Assembly: GCF_002001165.1 (NCBI RefSeq)
Contig: NZ_MUNQ01000016.1
Span: forward strand, 182,881 to 246,880
Source: Rhodanobacter sp. C05
GTDB lineage: Bacteria; Pseudomonadota; Gammaproteobacteria; Xanthomonadales; Rhodanobacteraceae
Reading direction: 5' to 3'
DNA: 64,000 bases
Shown: positions 42,012 to 50,665 of the stretch, one piece after another
Numbering within the stretch: position 1 is the stretch's first letter
Layout: each line of letters starts with the position of its first letter
Program-made: the position numbers and the translations under genes
Notes under the pieces: generated by a model
Told to the model about the DNA's origin: nothing
The model's database searches: none
What the model saw: only the letters and a program-made list of their open reading frames with translations

Positions 42012-43484
42012 TTACTTGCCGCCCGGCACGGTCAGACCGATGAACTGGCTCTGCTCGCCACGGCGTACCAGCAGCAACACCGTGCTGCCGGCCTTCACGT
42101 CCCTGGTCGCGGCCTGGAACTCGGCCACATTGCCGGTCTTCTGCTGGTTGACCATCAGGATCACGTCGCCGGTCTGCAAACCGGCCTGTGCCGCGACCGG
42201 ACCGCTGACATCGCTGATCACCACGCCCTGCCCCAGCGGCAACCCCAGCTGCTTGCGGGTGTCATTGTCCAACGGCTGCACGGTCAGGCCGAGCGCGGCG
42301 GTACCGCCGTGCGCTGATGGTGCCGCACCCGATTTGTTCGCTGCAGCCTGATCGCGTGAAGTTTCGGTAATGGTGACCTCCAGAGTCTGCTTCTTGCCAC
42401 TGCGCAAAATCTCGACCGGTACCTTGCTGCCCGACTTGGTCATGCCTACCAGCGGCGGCAGATCCGCAGACTGCTGCAGCACCTGGCCGTTGTAGCTGAG
42501 AATGATGTCGCCGACCTGGATGCCGGCCCTGGCTGCGCCACTGCCAGGAGTGACATCGACCACTGCGGCGCCGGCGCCATTGTCGAGCTTGAACGCCTTG
42601 ACCATGTCGTCGTTAACTGCCTGTACGGTGACGCCGAGCATGCCGCGCGACACGTAACCCTTGGTCTTGATCTGCTGCACCGCATTCATCGCCATGTCGA
42701 TCGGGATCGAGAACGACACGCCCAGGTAATCGCCGGTATTGGAATAGATCTGCGAGTTGATGCCGACCACCTGACCCTGCAAGTTGAACAGCGGGCCACC
42801 GGAATTGCCGCGATTGATCGGTACGTCGGTCTGGATGAACGAGGTGTACGCCTGGTCACTCTCGCCCAGATTGCGTCCGACGGCGCTCACGATGCCTTGC
42901 GTCACCGTGTAGTCGAAACCGAACGGCGAACCGATCGCCAGCACCCACTGGCCCGGCTTGAGGCTGTGTGAATCACCGATGCTCACCGTCGGCAGGCTGC
43001 CGCCGGCATCGACCTTGAGCAAGGCTATGTCATAGGTGGGGTCAGTACCGACCACCTTCGCGGTCAGCGTGCGTCGATCCTGCAATCGCACGATGACCTT
43101 GTCCGCATGATCGACGACGTGGTTATTGGTGAGGATGTAACCGTTGCTGGAAATGATGAAGCCCGAACCGAGCGAGGTGTGCTTCTGCTCCTGCGGCGAC
43201 GGCATCGTCGGCATGCCGAAGAAGCGCCGGAAGAATTCGGCTTGCGGATCGTCCGGGATACCCTGCCCTGGTGTCGCCTGTCCATCCGCAGCCTGGTTTT
43301 TCTGGGCTGCTTCACCCGTATAGCGGGCCTCGACGTGCACCACGGCAGCCGCATTTTTCTCCACGATGGCGGTGAAATCCGGCAGCGCCGCAGGGCTGGG
43401 CGCCGGTTGCGCCTGCACGCCACCAACGACGGCAACGCTGATCAATGCAGAGCACGCGAAAGTGCGCAAGATGGAACGATTCAT
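42012..43484 (-). CDS. mucD: DegP/MucD-type periplasmic serine protease
   Basis: The 490-residue protein has a signal peptide (ending near VQAQ), a trypsin-like domain with catalytic His122 (TNNHVVDHAD), Asp152 (PTYDIALLKV) and Ser228 (GNSGGPL), and two PDZ domains (VVDVTPGSGAARAGIQVGDIIL and VVISDVSGPVAAQAGLQTGDVIL). It degrades or refolds misfolded envelope proteins. It lies after rseA, as mucD does in Xanthomonas, where it can help control RseA. AAGGAGGAGTC precedes the ATG and a hairpin lies in the leader (43511-43535). Confidence 0.93.
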   Translation of the reverse strand: MNRSILRTFACSALISVAVVGGVQAQPAPSPAALPDFTAIVEKNAAAVVHVEARYTGEAAQKNQAADGQATPGQGIPDDPQAEFFRRFFGMPTMPSPQEQKHTSLGSGFIISSNGYILTNNHVVDHADKVIVRLQDRRTLTAKVVGTDPTYDIALLKVDAGGSLPTVSIGDSHSLKPGQWVLAIGSPFGFDYTVTQGIVSAVGRNLGESDQAYTSFIQTDVPINRGNSGGPLFNLQGQVVGINSQIYSNTGDYLGVSFSIPIDMAMNAVQQIKTKGYVSRGMLGVTVQAVNDDMVKAFKLDNGAGAAVVDVTPGSGAARAGIQVGDIILSYNGQVLQQSADLPPLVGMTKSGSKVPVEILRSGKKQTLEVTITETSRDQAAANKSGAAPSAHGGTAALGLTVQPLDNDTRKQLGLPLGQGVVISDVSGPVAAQAGLQTGDVILMVNQQKTGNVAEFQAATRDVKAGSTVLLLVRRGEQSQFIGLTVPGGK

Positions 43485-43510
43485 GACTCCTCCTTGGTTG
43501 ATTTAATCTG

Positions 43511-43535
43511 GAAGACCACAGCGTGCATGGTCTTC
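43511..43535 (-). promoter_or_regulatory. Inverted repeat in the mucD leader
   Basis: An 8-bp perfect stem GAAGACCA/TGGTCTTC with a 9-nt loop lies about 27 bp upstream of the mucD ATG. It could be an mRNA hairpin or a protein-binding palindrome; it has no T-run, so it is not a terminator. Confidence 0.4.
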
Positions 43536-43587
43536 GGGAAATGCAGGATATGCAGACATCGTGCTGTATTCACACACGCCAGCATCC

Positions 43588-43605
43588 GGCCCGTTGCCGG
43601 GCCGA
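43588..43605 (-). promoter_or_regulatory. GC-rich hairpin between rseA and mucD
   Basis: A 7-bp stem CGGCCCG/CGGGCCG with a TTGC loop is present 51 bp after the rseA stop. It is not followed by a T-run on the minus strand, so it may be an attenuator, processing signal or mRNA-stabilising structure. Confidence 0.4.
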
Positions 43606-43656
43606 ATGGAGCAGGAACAGTGGTGGTCGGACCGCGGACAGGCACACGCGATTCGT

Positions 43657-44319
43657 TTATTGACCGACAGCAGCAGCCCGATGCGACATATCGGCAGGGG
43701 CGACCCGCGGTTGCGGGTCCAGCAACAGCAGATAACTGCCGTCCTTGTTGTCGAGCGTGCGATACCTGGGCAGCGACGGATACGCCGACAAGCGACGGGT
43801 ATAAATCGGCTGGTTTGCATCAAACGGCGCGCCCAGCGTGGCTGAGGCCTGCTGGCTGAGCAAGTCCGTGGAATTGGCACTCAGCCACGGTGGCACAACA
43901 GCTGGAGTCGCCGACCGGTTTGCCGGCAACGCATGGGCGGCCGTACTGGTCTGCTGCTGGCTGCTCAGTGCTGCCGTAGCGTTGCGTCCGGTATCGCCGG
44001 TCGGCTGGCTGATCATCAAGGCAGCAGCAGCCACGCTCGCGGCAATCGCGCCACCCGCCGACCAGTGCAACCAATGACGACGACTGGTGCCAACAGGTAA
44101 CGACTCCCGCTCGATTGCCAGCATGACCCGGGCAGCGAAATCGGGCGTTGCCATCGTCGGCAATTCCCGACGCAGCCCGTCACCAGCAAGCTGGTAGCGA
44201 GTCCATACCTGCTTCAGCTTGGGATCATGGTCGATTTGGCGCAACAAAAACCGCAGCTGCTCTTTCGCCAACTCGCCGTCGATGCCGGCTGAAAGATTTT
44301 CCCGGATGTTCTGGTTCAT
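43657..44319 (-). CDS. rseA: Anti-sigma-E factor RseA
   Basis: The 220-residue protein has the N-terminal sigma-binding domain (ENLSAGIDGELAKEQLRFLL...KQVWTRYQLAGDGLR), a membrane segment (HWSAGGAIAASVAAAALMI, about residues 85-104) and a periplasmic tail. RseA holds sigma E at the membrane until proteolysis by a DegS-type protease and RseP releases it. It begins 2 bp after rpoE. No RseB gene follows; mucD does. Confidence 0.9.
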   Translation of the reverse strand: MNQNIRENLSAGIDGELAKEQLRFLLRQIDHDPKLKQVWTRYQLAGDGLRRELPTMATPDFAARVMLAIERESLPVGTSRRHWLHWSAGGAIAASVAAAALMISQPTGDTGRNATAALSSQQQTSTAAHALPANRSATPAVVPPWLSANSTDLLSQQASATLGAPFDANQPIYTRRLSAYPSLPRYRTLDNKDGSYLLLLDPQPRVAPADMSHRAAAVGQ

Positions 44320-44321
44320 GC

Positions 44322-44939
44322 CTAATCCTCGCGGTCCGACAACAGGGGCCGCAGCTTTTCGTCGATCGCCTCACGCGCCCGGAAGATGCGCGAACGCACC
44401 GTACCGATCGGGCAGCCCATCGCTTCGGCGATTTCATCGTAGCTGAGACCGTCCACCTCGCGAAGCGTGATGGCTGTCCGCAGCTCTTCGGGCAGGGCTT
44501 GGACAGTGGAAAATACGGATTGTTCAATTTCCTGACGCATCATCTCGCGTTCGGGCGTGGCGCTGTCGTGCATGCGCTCGGCACCGGCCATGAACACGGC
44601 ATCCTCGGCGTCGATATCATCGGTCGGCGGCCGCCGACCCATCGCCACCAGGTGATTCTTGGCGGTGTTCACCGCGATCTTGTAAAGCCAGGTGTAGAAC
44701 GCGCTGTCGCCGCGGAACGAACCGATGGCCCGCCAGGCACGGATGAACGATTCCTGCGCGATGTCCTCACACTCGGCATGGCTCCTTACGTAGCGGGACA
44801 CCAAGCCGATCACCTTGTGCTGATACTTGAGCACCAGCAGATCGAAGGCCCGCTTGTCTCCACTCTGGACACGTTCGACCAGCGCGCGATCCAGTTCGTT
44901 TTCGCCCGAGCGGGCCGTATCCGTCGTCAATGCCGTCAT
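44322..44939 (-). CDS. rpoE: RNA polymerase sigma factor RpoE (sigma E / AlgU type)
   Basis: The 205-residue ECF sigma factor has region 2 (FDLLVLKYQHKVIGLVSRYV, DIAQESFIRAWRAIGSFRGDSAFYTWLYKIAVNTAKNHL) and region 4 (LPEELRTAITLREVDGLSYDEIAEAMGCPIGTVRSRIFRAREAI, quoted by its GLSYDEIAEAMGCPIGTVRS core). It directs the envelope-stress regulon. A sigma-E-type promoter at 44988-45015 suggests that it activates its own transcription. It is first in the rpoE-rseA-mucD cluster. Confidence 0.95.
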   Translation of the reverse strand: MTALTTDTARSGENELDRALVERVQSGDKRAFDLLVLKYQHKVIGLVSRYVRSHAECEDIAQESFIRAWRAIGSFRGDSAFYTWLYKIAVNTAKNHLVAMGRRPPTDDIDAEDAVFMAGAERMHDSATPEREMMRQEIEQSVFSTVQALPEELRTAITLREVDGLSYDEIAEAMGCPIGTVRSRIFRAREAIDEKLRPLLSDRED

Positions 44940-44987
44940 CCGCTGCGGGAGCTTAAAGTTGGGAGCTGTAGAAACTGAACGCGCCGC

Positions 44988-45015
44988 TCAGACCGCCAAC
45001 GATCGCGCAAGTTCA
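44988..45015 (-). promoter_or_regulatory. Probable sigma-E-dependent promoter of rpoE
   Basis: On the minus strand TGAACTT (45015-45009) and TCTGA (44992-44988) are separated by 16 bp. This fits the sigma-E consensus (GGAACTT, 16-17 bp, TCTGA/TCAAA). It is about 48 bp upstream of the rpoE ATG. Confidence 0.75.
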
Positions 45016-45139
45016 GCATGCGTGGAATAGCACACCAACATAACGCACAGCCTGTTCACTGGTTGTCATGCCATGGCTGACCCGTCCAGCGCGCGACCGC
45101 AGGTACACCCCTACACTTATGGGGACACCTGTCAGCAGC

Positions 45140-47701
45140 TCAAGCCGGTTCGGCTTCGCGCGGCTCCAGCAGGCGCTGCCGCTCGGCCAGCAGTTTGTCA
45201 AAACTGATCGTCTGCAGCGGGCGGCAGAACAGATAGCCCTGCAATTCATCGCAGGCATGACTGCGCAGAAATTCGAAATGCTGCTCGGTCTCGACACCCT
45301 CCGCCACCACGGCCCGCTTCAGGCGATGGGCCATATCGATGGTGGCGCGCACGATCGCCTCGTCGTCAGGATCGACTCCGATATTGCGCACGAAGCTCTG
45401 GTCGATCTTGATGCGGTCGGCCGGCAAACGGCGAAGGTAGTCCAGCGAGGCGGCACCTGTACCGAAATCGTCGATCGCAATATGGCAACCCAGCCGGTGC
45501 AGTGCATGCAGATTCTCCACCAGGTTCGGTGCCTCCTTGATGCTGATGCTCTCGGTGATCTCCAGTTCCAGCAGCGTCGGATCCAGACCGGTCTCGCGCA
45601 GTACCGTGGTTACCGTTTCCAGCAGTTTCGGCTCCATCAATTGCACGGCGGACAGATTCACACCCAGCCGCAAGCGCAGTCCATAGCGCTGTTCCCATTC
45701 CTTGGCCTGGCGGCAGGCGGTGCGCATCACCCATTCGCCGATCGACACAATCAGGCCGCTCTCCTCGGCCAGTGGAATGAATACTGCCGGGCTGATCATG
45801 CCCTGCTCAGGGTGTTCCCAACGCACCAGCGCTTCCATGCCGACGATATCCTCACTCTCGGCATCGACCTGGGGCTGGTAGACCACTCGCAGCTCGCCAT
45901 TGCCTTCGGCATGGCGCAGGCGGGTCTTCAAGGCCATGCCGTGTTCCTGGGCATACTCCGGGCTTACCTCATAGATCTGGAAATTGTTGCGGCCGAGATG
46001 CTTGGCCGCATACATCGCCTCGTCGGCATGCTTGAGCAGGGTCTGGGCATCGCCTGCATCGTCAGGGAAGAAACTCAGTCCCATCGACGCGGTGACCTGA
46101 AGTTCGGTACCGTCCTCGAGGTACAGCGGTGTCTCCATCACCTGAACGATCTTTTCGGCCACGCGCAGCACGTCGTCATTCTTGACGATATGCCGCAGCA
46201 CAATGGTGAACTCGTCGCCGGCATAGCGCGCCACGGTGTCGGAAGCGCGGATGCTGCCGCACAGGCGCTGCGTGACCGTCCGCAATACCTGGTCACCGGC
46301 GGCATGCCCATAGGTGTCGTTGATTGCCTTGAAGCGATCGAGGTCGACAAACAGCACGGCAAAGCATTCACCGTTGCGGATCGCCTCGCGGATGATCGTG
46401 TCCAGTCGGTCATTGAACAGCAGGCGGTTCGGCAACCCGGTCAATGCATCGACCAGACCTTCGGCACGACCCTGCTCACGCGTGTGTCCCAGCTCCAGCA
46501 CCTGTGCGAAACGGGCCGCGGAACAGCGCAGCACCGGCTCGATGATGCCCAGCTCGCTGAATCCCCGCCGGCAGCCAGCCAGCATCGCGCCAAGTACCGT
46601 GTGCCGCTCGTCGTGCAGCGGCAGGCCGACGAACCCGGCCAGGTCGAGTTGCTGCAGCAAAGGGTCGTTCGGTGCCAGCCGCTTTGCATCGGATCGATGC
46701 ATGAGTGTCTTGCCGCCCAGCACCAGCTGCAATGAACTCTGCATTTGTGCTGGCGGCCATGCGGGTTCGTCGCCATTCCACAATTGAAGCAGTTGTGTCG
46801 GTGCATCAGCACCGTCCTGACGTGTCGACCAGACGGCCAGATAATCCAGGCCCAGTTCGTCGAACAGCAGACGACCGACCGCGCCCTGGGAATCAACACC
46901 ACTGGCCGAGGCGAAGATGCGGGACAGCAGGGACAGGGCTGCCTCGGCGCGCAAATCGGCACGATCGCTGCGGAACATCAGGGCCAGTGCGTCGTGCCCG
47001 GCATGGCGGATTCGCCGCACATTGGCCTGACCGGTATCGGCGCCTTGCGCCGACTTGCGCTGGCACGGGTACCAGTTGCGGTTGGCTTCAGCCAGAACCT
47101 GCGCCAGCACGACACCCTCAAACCTCACTACATCCGACAGCAGCAGACCTTCCCATTGACTCGCATGCAGACGGCTGTGTCTGGCCACGGTCGGGCTGAC
47201 TTCCAGCAAGTGGCCGGTCCGGGCGTCGGCAATCAGCCACTCGTTGTTGCCTTCCTCGAACACATAACGGTAATTCTCATCTGCGTCGCTGGCAGGCACG
47301 ACCTCCTTGCGTGGGCCTTGCGGGACCGCCAGCGAACAGCGCCAACGCGCTACCAGTTCGGCGCCGATCTGCGGGGCCGACAACCAGTCGGCAATGCCCG
47401 CCGGCAGATCGGTCGGACTGACCGTCGCCTCGTCAGCCAAGACCACCATCAACGGCGTATCCGCCCCACCCGGCAGACGACGCAACTGCTCGCAGATATT
47501 CAATGCCTGCTGCTGATCGCCAGCCAGCACGACCACCATCAGCTGCAGCGGTGGCAGTGGCGGGCGCCCCTCCAGCAGGATCGCCGCATGCGATACATCA
47601 CGCGCACTGTGGATCTGCGAATAACCTGCCTGATCGAGCGCGTCGAACAAGTTGCGGCGCAATTCGCGCTGTGCAGCAATGACGAGGATGCCTGAGTTCA
47701 T
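45140..47701 (-). CDS. Diguanylate cyclase/phosphodiesterase with receiver-like, PAS and GAF domains
   Basis: The 853-residue protein has a receiver-like N terminus (about 1-125) that lacks a clear phosphoacceptor, a PAS-like region (about 145-250), a GAF-like region (about 255-405), GGDEF (about 412-577) and EAL (about 600-845). The cyclase motif reads AGDEF (494-498), with an inhibitory RxxD site at 485-488. The EAL side keeps MEALVRW, NLSAVQL, ELEITES, IAIDDFGTG, KIDQSFV and AEGVETE, so it probably hydrolyses c-di-GMP. No membrane segment is seen. It starts 13 bp after the 47715 gene. Confidence 0.9.
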   Translation of the reverse strand: MNSGILVIAAQRELRRNLFDALDQAGYSQIHSARDVSHAAILLEGRPPLPPLQLMVVVLAGDQQQALNICEQLRRLPGGADTPLMVVLADEATVSPTDLPAGIADWLSAPQIGAELVARWRCSLAVPQGPRKEVVPASDADENYRYVFEEGNNEWLIADARTGHLLEVSPTVARHSRLHASQWEGLLLSDVVRFEGVVLAQVLAEANRNWYPCQRKSAQGADTGQANVRRIRHAGHDALALMFRSDRADLRAEAALSLLSRIFASASGVDSQGAVGRLLFDELGLDYLAVWSTRQDGADAPTQLLQLWNGDEPAWPPAQMQSSLQLVLGGKTLMHRSDAKRLAPNDPLLQQLDLAGFVGLPLHDERHTVLGAMLAGCRRGFSELGIIEPVLRCSAARFAQVLELGHTREQGRAEGLVDALTGLPNRLLFNDRLDTIIREAIRNGECFAVLFVDLDRFKAINDTYGHAAGDQVLRTVTQRLCGSIRASDTVARYAGDEFTIVLRHIVKNDDVLRVAEKIVQVMETPLYLEDGTELQVTASMGLSFFPDDAGDAQTLLKHADEAMYAAKHLGRNNFQIYEVSPEYAQEHGMALKTRLRHAEGNGELRVVYQPQVDAESEDIVGMEALVRWEHPEQGMISPAVFIPLAEESGLIVSIGEWVMRTACRQAKEWEQRYGLRLRLGVNLSAVQLMEPKLLETVTTVLRETGLDPTLLELEITESISIKEAPNLVENLHALHRLGCHIAIDDFGTGAASLDYLRRLPADRIKIDQSFVRNIGVDPDDEAIVRATIDMAHRLKRAVVAEGVETEQHFEFLRSHACDELQGYLFCRPLQTISFDKLLAERQRLLEPREAEPA

Positions 47702-47714
47702 GCTTGCATCCGCC

Positions 47715-48209
47715 TCAAACCAGCCAACGGCCGTCGCGCAGGCGCAGGCGCCGCGGCCGGCTGTCTTCGCTGCTCAAGCGGCACGCCAATTCACCCAGAT
47801 GCTCGGCCAGTGCCGTCGGGGCACCCACCAGCACCACACGACGCAAGTGCTCCTTTGGTGCGCGAGCCAGCTGGCGCAGCAAGGTGGCATCCATTGCCGA
47901 CAGCGGCAATTCCAGCCCGACCAGGAAATAGACCCCGAAATGCATGCTCTGCTGCATATAGCGCAGCGCATTGCCAAGCCGCTGGCAATCCGGCACCCGC
48001 ACATGCGCGTCGCGCAAGCTGCTGAGGCCCGTATCCGGCTGCCACAGGTAGACGGCCTGGCCGGTGTGCCTGGCAAGCGTACGGAACTGACCGATCAGGT
48101 TATGCACATCCTTGCTGTCCAGCACCACCAGGCCGCTGGGAGCCGTCAGGATGCGCTCGAAGATTTCGGCACCGACTTGCGGCGGGGCGGAGGCCATCAC
48201 GGAAGTCAT
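47715..48209 (-). CDS. Conserved small protein upstream of the GGDEF/EAL gene, unknown function
   Basis: The 164-residue soluble protein has alternating strands and helices (SGLVVLDSKDVHNLIGQF, AVYLWQPDTGLSSL, GVYFLVGLELPLS, RRVVLVGAPTALAEHLGEL) and looks like a Rossmann-like or N-terminal AAA-ATPase-type fold (compare VYLWQPDTGL with the W-S-x-x-D-G-L words of some Ycf46-like proteins), but no nucleotide-binding loop is present. This resemblance is weak. A 13-bp gap to the GGDEF/EAL gene implies co-transcription and a role in its control. Confidence 0.6.
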   Translation of the reverse strand: MTSVMASAPPQVGAEIFERILTAPSGLVVLDSKDVHNLIGQFRTLARHTGQAVYLWQPDTGLSSLRDAHVRVPDCQRLGNALRYMQQSMHFGVYFLVGLELPLSAMDATLLRQLARAPKEHLRRVVLVGAPTALAEHLGELACRLSSEDSRPRRLRLRDGRWLV

Positions 48210-48474
48210 TGCGTCCCCGTCCTGCAGTGCCAGTGTAATTTCACGGTAAGACCCACTCCCTGGTGACGTAACCCGACGAACCCGACCGGCCAGGGCGGCT
48301 CATTGAACCACGTCCGACCACGCTATCGCCCAGTCAGCAGCTCGTTCCCTGATATTCCTGTTCAGCCTGCCGCACCCGGCAGAGCAGCTTCCGACGATGG
48401 TCTGATTTCATACCTGCTTCCCTGCCATGGTCAAGCACACCCGTCACATCTCGCAATCATGACGACAGGACGGT

Positions 48475-50592
48475 ATGGTTCAGGCCTCCTCCTCCAATGC
48501 CTGTGCCCCCATGTTCGAAGGATTGCGCTTCAACCACTGGAAAACCAGCGAGGGCGATGATGGCATCGTCACGCTGACACTCGACCGGGCCGACAGCAGC
48601 GTCAATGCGATTTCCCGCGCCGTGCTGGACGAGCTCGAACAGATCGTCGAGCGGCTGGGTATCGAAAAGCCGGCTGGCGTCATCATCCACTCGGCCAAGC
48701 CTGCGGGTTTTGCGGTGGGTGCCGACATCAAGGCCTTCGTCGAGTATGCGAAACACGACACCGTGCTGGAAAATATCGAGCATGGCCAACGCGTGTACGA
48801 GTCACTGGCGCGCCTGCCCTGCCCCACGGTGGCCGCCGTGCACGGTGCGTGCATGGGTGGCGGCACCGAACTGATCCTGGCCTGTAGCCAGCGCATTGCG
48901 GCTGACGACGACAAGACCCGGATCGCGCTGCCCGAAGTGATGCTCGGCATCCACCCTGGCTGGGGTGGCACCGCGCGTCTGCCGCGCCTGATCGGCGCGA
49001 CCGAGGCACTGCCGCTGATGCTGACCGGCAAGTCGCTGTCGGCGAAACGCTCACTGGCTCTGGGCGTGGTCGACCGCCTCGCTCGCCCCGAGGAGTTGCT
49101 GGTCGAGGCACGCCTGCTGTTGCGACGCCCGCAGGCACGTTCGTTCGCGCACCGCGCCAAGGCATGGGCAACCAACACCTGGCTGGCACGGCAAATTCTT
49201 GCGCCGATGATGGTCAAGCAGACCGCCGCGAAGGTGCGCAAGGAACACTACCCTGCTCCGTTTGCCATGATCGATGTCTGGAAGCGCGGCGGCGCCAATA
49301 TCCAGCAACGGTTGAAGCTTGAGGCACGTTCGGTCGCGAAGCTGGCGAAGACGCCAACTGCACAGAATCTGATCCGGATTTTCTTCCTGCAGGAACGGCT
49401 GAAGGGCCAGGGTAGCGGCATCGATCCAGGCATCAGGCATGTGCACGTGGTGGGTGCCGGCGTGATGGGTGGTGACATTGCCGCCTGGGCCGCCTTCAAG
49501 GGTTTCGAGGTGACCTTGCAGGATCGCGAGATGAAATTCATCCAGCCTGCACTGGATCGCGCCCGCCAGCTCTACGAGAAGAAGCTGAAGACACCCGAAA
49601 AGGTCGAGGAAACGGTTCGCCGGCTGCGCGCCGATGTCGAGGGCACGGGCGTGGCCACCGCTGATCTGGCGATCGAGGCGATCTTCGAAAACATCGAGGC
49701 CAAGCAGGCGCTGTATGCCAGCATCGAGCCACAGTTCCAGTCCGACGAGATCCTCGCCAGCAACACCTCCAGCATTCCGCTGGACGCTTTGCGCAAGAAC
49801 CTGAGTGCACCGCAACGCTTCCTCGGCCTGCATTTCTTCAACCCGGTGGCGCAGATGCCACTGGTCGAAGTGGTGCGGCACGATCAGCTCGATCCGGCGA
49901 TCGAGAAGCGCGCACTGGCGTTCTGCAAGGCCATCGGCAAGCTGCCCGTGGCGGTCAAGGGTAGCCCTGGCTTCCTGGTCAACCGCATCCTGATGCCCTA
50001 CCTGCTTGAAGCCATGCGCCTGTATGGCGAAGGCGTGCCTGGGCCGGTACTGGATCGCGAAGCGAAAAAATTCGGCATGCCGATGGGGCCGATCGAACTG
50101 GCTGATACCGTGGGGCTGGATGTCTGTGCCTCGGTCGGCAAGGAACTCGCGCCCTTCCTCGGGCTGGAAGTGCCAGCGGGCCTGGATGCAAAGCTGGAGG
50201 CCGGCAAACGCGGCAAGAAGGACGGTCAGGGCCTGTACGTCTGGCAGGATGGAAGGCCGCAGAAGCCCGAGGTCGACAAGGACTACGTGATGCCGCCTGA
50301 TCTGCAGGAACGCATGATCCTGCCGATGGTCAACGAGGCGGTCGCCTGCCTCGCCGATGGGGTAGTCGATGATGCGGACCTGCTCGATGCTGGCGTGATC
50401 TTCGGCACCGGTTTCGCGCCGTTCCGCGGCGGCCCGATCCAGTACGCGCGCAGCGAAGGCGCCGACAAACTCAAGGACAGGTTGGAGCAACTGGCCCGGC
50501 GTTATGGTGACCGCTTCAAGCCGAAGAACGGCTGGGATCATCCGGCCCTGACGCAAAGTGGTTTCGAACTGCCATCGACATCTGCAAACTGA
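48475..50592 (+). CDS. Fatty-acid oxidation protein, enoyl-CoA hydratase/3-hydroxyacyl-CoA dehydrogenase (FadJ/FadB-like)
   Basis: The 705-residue protein joins a crotonase domain (GFAVGADIKAF, HGACMGGGTELILACSQRIA, PEVMLGIHPGWGGTARLPRL, giving both catalytic Glu residues) to a 3-hydroxyacyl-CoA dehydrogenase (VHVVGAGVMGGDIAAWAAFKG, ASNTSSIPLDAL, GLHFFNPVAQMPLVEVV with the catalytic His, GFLVNRILMPYLLEA). It carries out the middle two steps of beta-oxidation. The partner thiolase FadA is not adjacent. The ATG at 48475 follows AGGACGGT; M13 (48511) is an alternative. Confidence 0.92.
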   Translation: MVQASSSNACAPMFEGLRFNHWKTSEGDDGIVTLTLDRADSSVNAISRAVLDELEQIVERLGIEKPAGVIIHSAKPAGFAVGADIKAFVEYAKHDTVLENIEHGQRVYESLARLPCPTVAAVHGACMGGGTELILACSQRIAADDDKTRIALPEVMLGIHPGWGGTARLPRLIGATEALPLMLTGKSLSAKRSLALGVVDRLARPEELLVEARLLLRRPQARSFAHRAKAWATNTWLARQILAPMMVKQTAAKVRKEHYPAPFAMIDVWKRGGANIQQRLKLEARSVAKLAKTPTAQNLIRIFFLQERLKGQGSGIDPGIRHVHVVGAGVMGGDIAAWAAFKGFEVTLQDREMKFIQPALDRARQLYEKKLKTPEKVEETVRRLRADVEGTGVATADLAIEAIFENIEAKQALYASIEPQFQSDEILASNTSSIPLDALRKNLSAPQRFLGLHFFNPVAQMPLVEVVRHDQLDPAIEKRALAFCKAIGKLPVAVKGSPGFLVNRILMPYLLEAMRLYGEGVPGPVLDREAKKFGMPMGPIELADTVGLDVCASVGKELAPFLGLEVPAGLDAKLEAGKRGKKDGQGLYVWQDGRPQKPEVDKDYVMPPDLQERMILPMVNEAVACLADGVVDDADLLDAGVIFGTGFAPFRGGPIQYARSEGADKLKDRLEQLARRYGDRFKPKNGWDHPALTQSGFELPSTSAN

Positions 50593-50618
50593 TCGACGCT
50601 ACATGTGCTTCCATGAAA

Positions 50619-50645
50619 ACGCCCGGCCATGGCCGGGCGTTTTTC
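50619..50645 (+). terminator. Rho-independent terminator after the FadJ/FadB-like gene
   Basis: A 10-bp palindromic stem ACGCCCGGCC/GGCCGGGCGT with an AT centre is followed by TTTT on the plus strand, 26 bp after the stop. Confidence 0.85.
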
Positions 50646-50665
50646 AATTTCATGACTCGGTGGGC

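Noticed and set aside
40024..42351. 775-codon plus-strand frame opposite lepA
   Set aside because: Long antisense frame created by GC-biased third positions; lepA itself is fully conserved and the antisense product is His/Arg/Gln-rich without known motifs.
49051..50556. 501-codon minus-strand frame opposite the FadJ/FadB-like gene
   Set aside because: Antisense shadow; the sense gene shows all catalytic motifs.
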